Origin: JBNKLG01 sp050292235
GTDB lineage: Bacteria > Pseudomonadota > Gammaproteobacteria > Chromatiales > Chromatiaceae
Assembly (NCBI GenBank): GCA_050292235.1
Contig: JBNKLG010000068.1
Span: 1 to 15,205 of the forward strand
DNA: 15,205 bases
Reading direction: 5' to 3'
Shown here: in pieces, positions 13,462-15,205 of the stretch
Layout: each line of letters opens with the position of its first letter
Numbering within the stretch: position 1 is the stretch's first letter
Notes under the pieces: model-generated
The model's input: only the letters and a program-made list of their open reading frames with translations
Database searches by the model: none
What the model was told of the DNA's origin: nothing
Made by a program: the position numbers and the translations under genes

Positions 13462-15095
13462 GCTACCTGAATCAATGGCGAACCCTGCATCAATGGACCC
13501 GGAACGCCATCGAAGCAGGCTGGCTGCCTGCTGCATCCCTGGCCTCGGTCACCGCACTGGAACAGCCCGCCGCCGACAGTCTTTTCAACCAGCAAAAACA
13601 CCGACCACTGCTGGTCGCTTTTTTCGGGGGCACCGGTGCCGGCAAGAGCAGCCTGCTCAACCGTCTGGCCGGGGGGGCCATCGCCAAAAGCGGCATTCAG
13701 CGCCCCACCTCCCACGAGGTCACGCTCTATCTGCATAAGGATTTCCAGCTTGATCTGCTGCCCGCAGACCTTCCCCTGGCGGCCACCCGCATCCGCTACC
13801 ATCAGGAGAGCGGGCGGCGCCTGCTGGCCTGGGTTGATATGCCGGACATGGACAGCACAGCTGCAGAGAATCGGCAACTGGTCGAGGCCTGGCTACCCTA
13901 CATCGATTGGCTGATCTATGTGGTAACACCGGAACGCTACCACGATGACCGGGGCTGGCGCTTCCTGCAACAGCGCCGACAACGCCACGCCTGGCTTTTC
14001 GTCATGAACCATTGGGACCAAGGCCAGCCTGCCCAACTGGAGGACTTTCATCGACGCCTGACCGAAGAAGGCTTTACCCATCCCCAGATCCTCCGTACCG
14101 CCTGCCTGCCGGGTTTTGAAGGCGACGATTTCGCCCAACTGGAGCAGCACATCCAACAGGCAGTGGAGCAACACGGCATATCCCTGTTGCAACAATTGGG
14201 GCAGCAGGCACGGTGGGATGATCTGCATCATCTGGCCCAAAGGCTGATCGAACAGATGGGCACCTCTGCTCAATGGAAAGAGGCCCAGCAGCGGTGGCAG
14301 CAACAACTGACAGCAGCTCTCGATACCTTCTTTTCGGATTTATCCCAAAAAGCCCGAACTCAACAGCAACTCATCAACGCCAAAGATGCCTCCGTATCGG
14401 AATTGCCCAACCAGTTTCCGACACTTCTGGATACACTCATCCCACCGGGGTGCCGGGATCAAATGGCGGGTCTGAACCTGAGACTGCGTCAAGCCACCGG
14501 AGAGCACCTTCCCAACGGCCCCCTGGCAACGGCATTGCAATCCTTGGAAGAGGAAGCCCCAACCCAACTGAGACAACACTTTCAACAACAGCTGGAAGCC
14601 GCCCTCACCCGCCCAGGTCACCCCTGGCAGCGAGGGCTGAGGCGCATCAACCAGGAGCTGGGCTGGCTTTTACCCCTCAGCGCCAGCGGTTGGGTCATCT
14701 GGCACGTAGTCAGCGGCTATATTCGGGGCACCACCGAAGGAGCGCCCTTTCTGGGCATCGACTTTGCCATCCACAGTACCCTTTTGATCGGACTGGCCTG
14801 GCTGATGCCTTTTTGGCTCGGTCGCAAACTCAAGCCCAGAGCTGGCAATATTTTTCATCAAGGTTTCCGCCAGGGCTTATCCGAGGCCAGATCAACCCTG
14901 GAAAACCAATACAATGCCATCTGGCAGAAACTCCTCCTGGACCGGGATCATCAAATAAAAATACTTTATAATCAATTGGATAATATCAAATCCAGCTTGG
15001 CCAAGCTCGACATTGTTACCCTATCCGGCTCACTCATCGCCACGGCCAAAAAAAGCGAGTCTGCGTGCCAAAACCAGGACTCTCCAGCCGAATAA
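13458..15095 (+). CDS. Dynamin-like large GTPase with two C-terminal membrane helices, second of a tandem pair
   Basis: This 545-residue protein has G1/P-loop GGTGAGKSS (Lys63, the same residue number as its neighbour), G2 Thr84 in QRPTSHE, G3 DMPDMDS (D127-D130) and a G4-like MNHWD (N184 to D187). A glutamine-rich helical region (about 230-400) follows. Two membrane helices, at about 403-422 and 436-455, are followed by a basic patch RKLKPR and a cytoplasmic helical tail. The paired transmembrane segments recall fusion and fission dynamins. As in its partner, switch II is DxPD. The start overlaps the upstream stop (ATGA), with AGGA ten bases before it. The last 40 or so codons are clearly more AT-rich than the rest. 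The neighbour arrangement suggests a heteromeric membrane-remodelling or tethering complex at the inner membrane; that is inference. Confidence 0.85.
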   Translation: MSYLNQWRTLHQWTRNAIEAGWLPAASLASVTALEQPAADSLFNQQKHRPLLVAFFGGTGAGKSSLLNRLAGGAIAKSGIQRPTSHEVTLYLHKDFQLDLLPADLPLAATRIRYHQESGRRLLAWVDMPDMDSTAAENRQLVEAWLPYIDWLIYVVTPERYHDDRGWRFLQQRRQRHAWLFVMNHWDQGQPAQLEDFHRRLTEEGFTHPQILRTACLPGFEGDDFAQLEQHIQQAVEQHGISLLQQLGQQARWDDLHHLAQRLIEQMGTSAQWKEAQQRWQQQLTAALDTFFSDLSQKARTQQQLINAKDASVSELPNQFPTLLDTLIPPGCRDQMAGLNLRLRQATGEHLPNGPLATALQSLEEEAPTQLRQHFQQQLEAALTRPGHPWQRGLRRINQELGWLLPLSASGWVIWHVVSGYIRGTTEGAPFLGIDFAIHSTLLIGLAWLMPFWLGRKLKPRAGNIFHQGFRQGLSEARSTLENQYNAIWQKLLLDRDHQIKILYNQLDNIKSSLAKLDIVTLSGSLIATAKKSESACQNQDSPAE

Positions 15096-15205
15096 TTAAA
15101 AACTTCATAAAATTGCAAAGAAAAATCCCTTGGCAGCCAATGATTTCTAGGCTAGCCTTTCGCCTGCTGCACATTGCAACCCACCTTGGTTCCAGCATAG
15201 TTCGC
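15096..15205. other. Non-coding tail of the window
   Basis: These 110 bases after the second GTPase stop hold no open frame that I can support and no hairpin with a T run. The first 35 bases are AT-rich. A TTGGCA followed 17 bases later by TAGCCT, on the plus strand, is a weak sigma70-like pair that might serve a gene beyond the edge. Confidence 0.3.

Noticed and set aside
13095..13877. A 260-codon minus-strand open frame across the junction of the two GTPase genes.
   Set aside because: It is antisense to both P-loop proteins, has no recognisable family and is best explained as a shadow frame.
15148..15160. GGCTAGCC palindrome and the TTGGCA/TAGCCT pair after the last gene, as terminator or promoter.
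   Set aside because: The palindrome has no loop or T run, and the hexamer pair is a weak match of a kind expected by chance. It is noted only as part of the non-coding tail.
1..15205. Search for CRISPR arrays, tRNAs, insertion-sequence ends and integrase or attachment sites.
   Set aside because: By eye I found no regularly spaced repeats, cloverleaf-like sequence, transposase frame or long terminal inverted repeats. Gene content looks chromosomal throughout.

Overview
The window looks like chromosomal DNA of a gammaproteobacterium of moderate GC content. The main support is a six-gene type IV pilus minor-pilin operon with the Pseudomonas-type order fimU/fimT-pilV-pilW-pilX-pilY1-pilE, together with a proteobacterial-style MgtE. 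The persulfide-sensor-like cysteine pair in the ArsR protein would fit an organism that handles sulfide, but that is inference and I cannot name a genus. I see no rRNA, tRNA, CRISPR array, transposase or phage gene. Almost all of the window is coding.

Layout. (1) Bases 1-325, minus strand: the 5' end of a magnesium transporter gene (mgtE), cut by the window edge. (2) Bases 390-3884, plus strand: a translationally coupled three-gene signalling operon. It encodes a membrane hybrid histidine kinase with a degenerate receiver, a REC-PAS response regulator with no output domain, and an ArsR-family repressor with two cysteines spaced as in the persulfide sensors SqrR/BigR/YgaV. A hairpin at 3901-3922 separates it from the convergent pilus operon. 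(3) Bases 10875-3945, minus strand: fimU, pilV, pilW, pilX, pilY1 and pilE, each with its own ribosome-binding site and gaps of 15-52 bases. The 168-base leader at 10876-11043 carries a 7-bp inverted repeat. (4) Bases 11691-11044, minus strand: an unrecognised membrane-anchored protein. (5) Bases 11752-15095, plus strand: two overlapping genes for large dynamin-like GTPases that share an unusual DxPD switch-II motif. The second has two C-terminal membrane helices. The last 110 bases hold no gene that I can see.

How the genes work together. The minor pilins and PilY1 should form the priming and tip complex of a type IV pilus. PilY1 is the large secreted tip adhesin, with a von Willebrand A domain and a calcium-binding beta-propeller. 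The kinase operon probably joins periplasmic ligand sensing to a thiol-switch repressor, although no direct output for the REC-PAS protein is visible. The GTPase pair probably forms a heteromeric membrane-associated machine, with the divergent membrane-anchored protein as a possible partner. The two systems most worth following up are the kinase/REC-PAS/ArsR operon and the paired GTPases.
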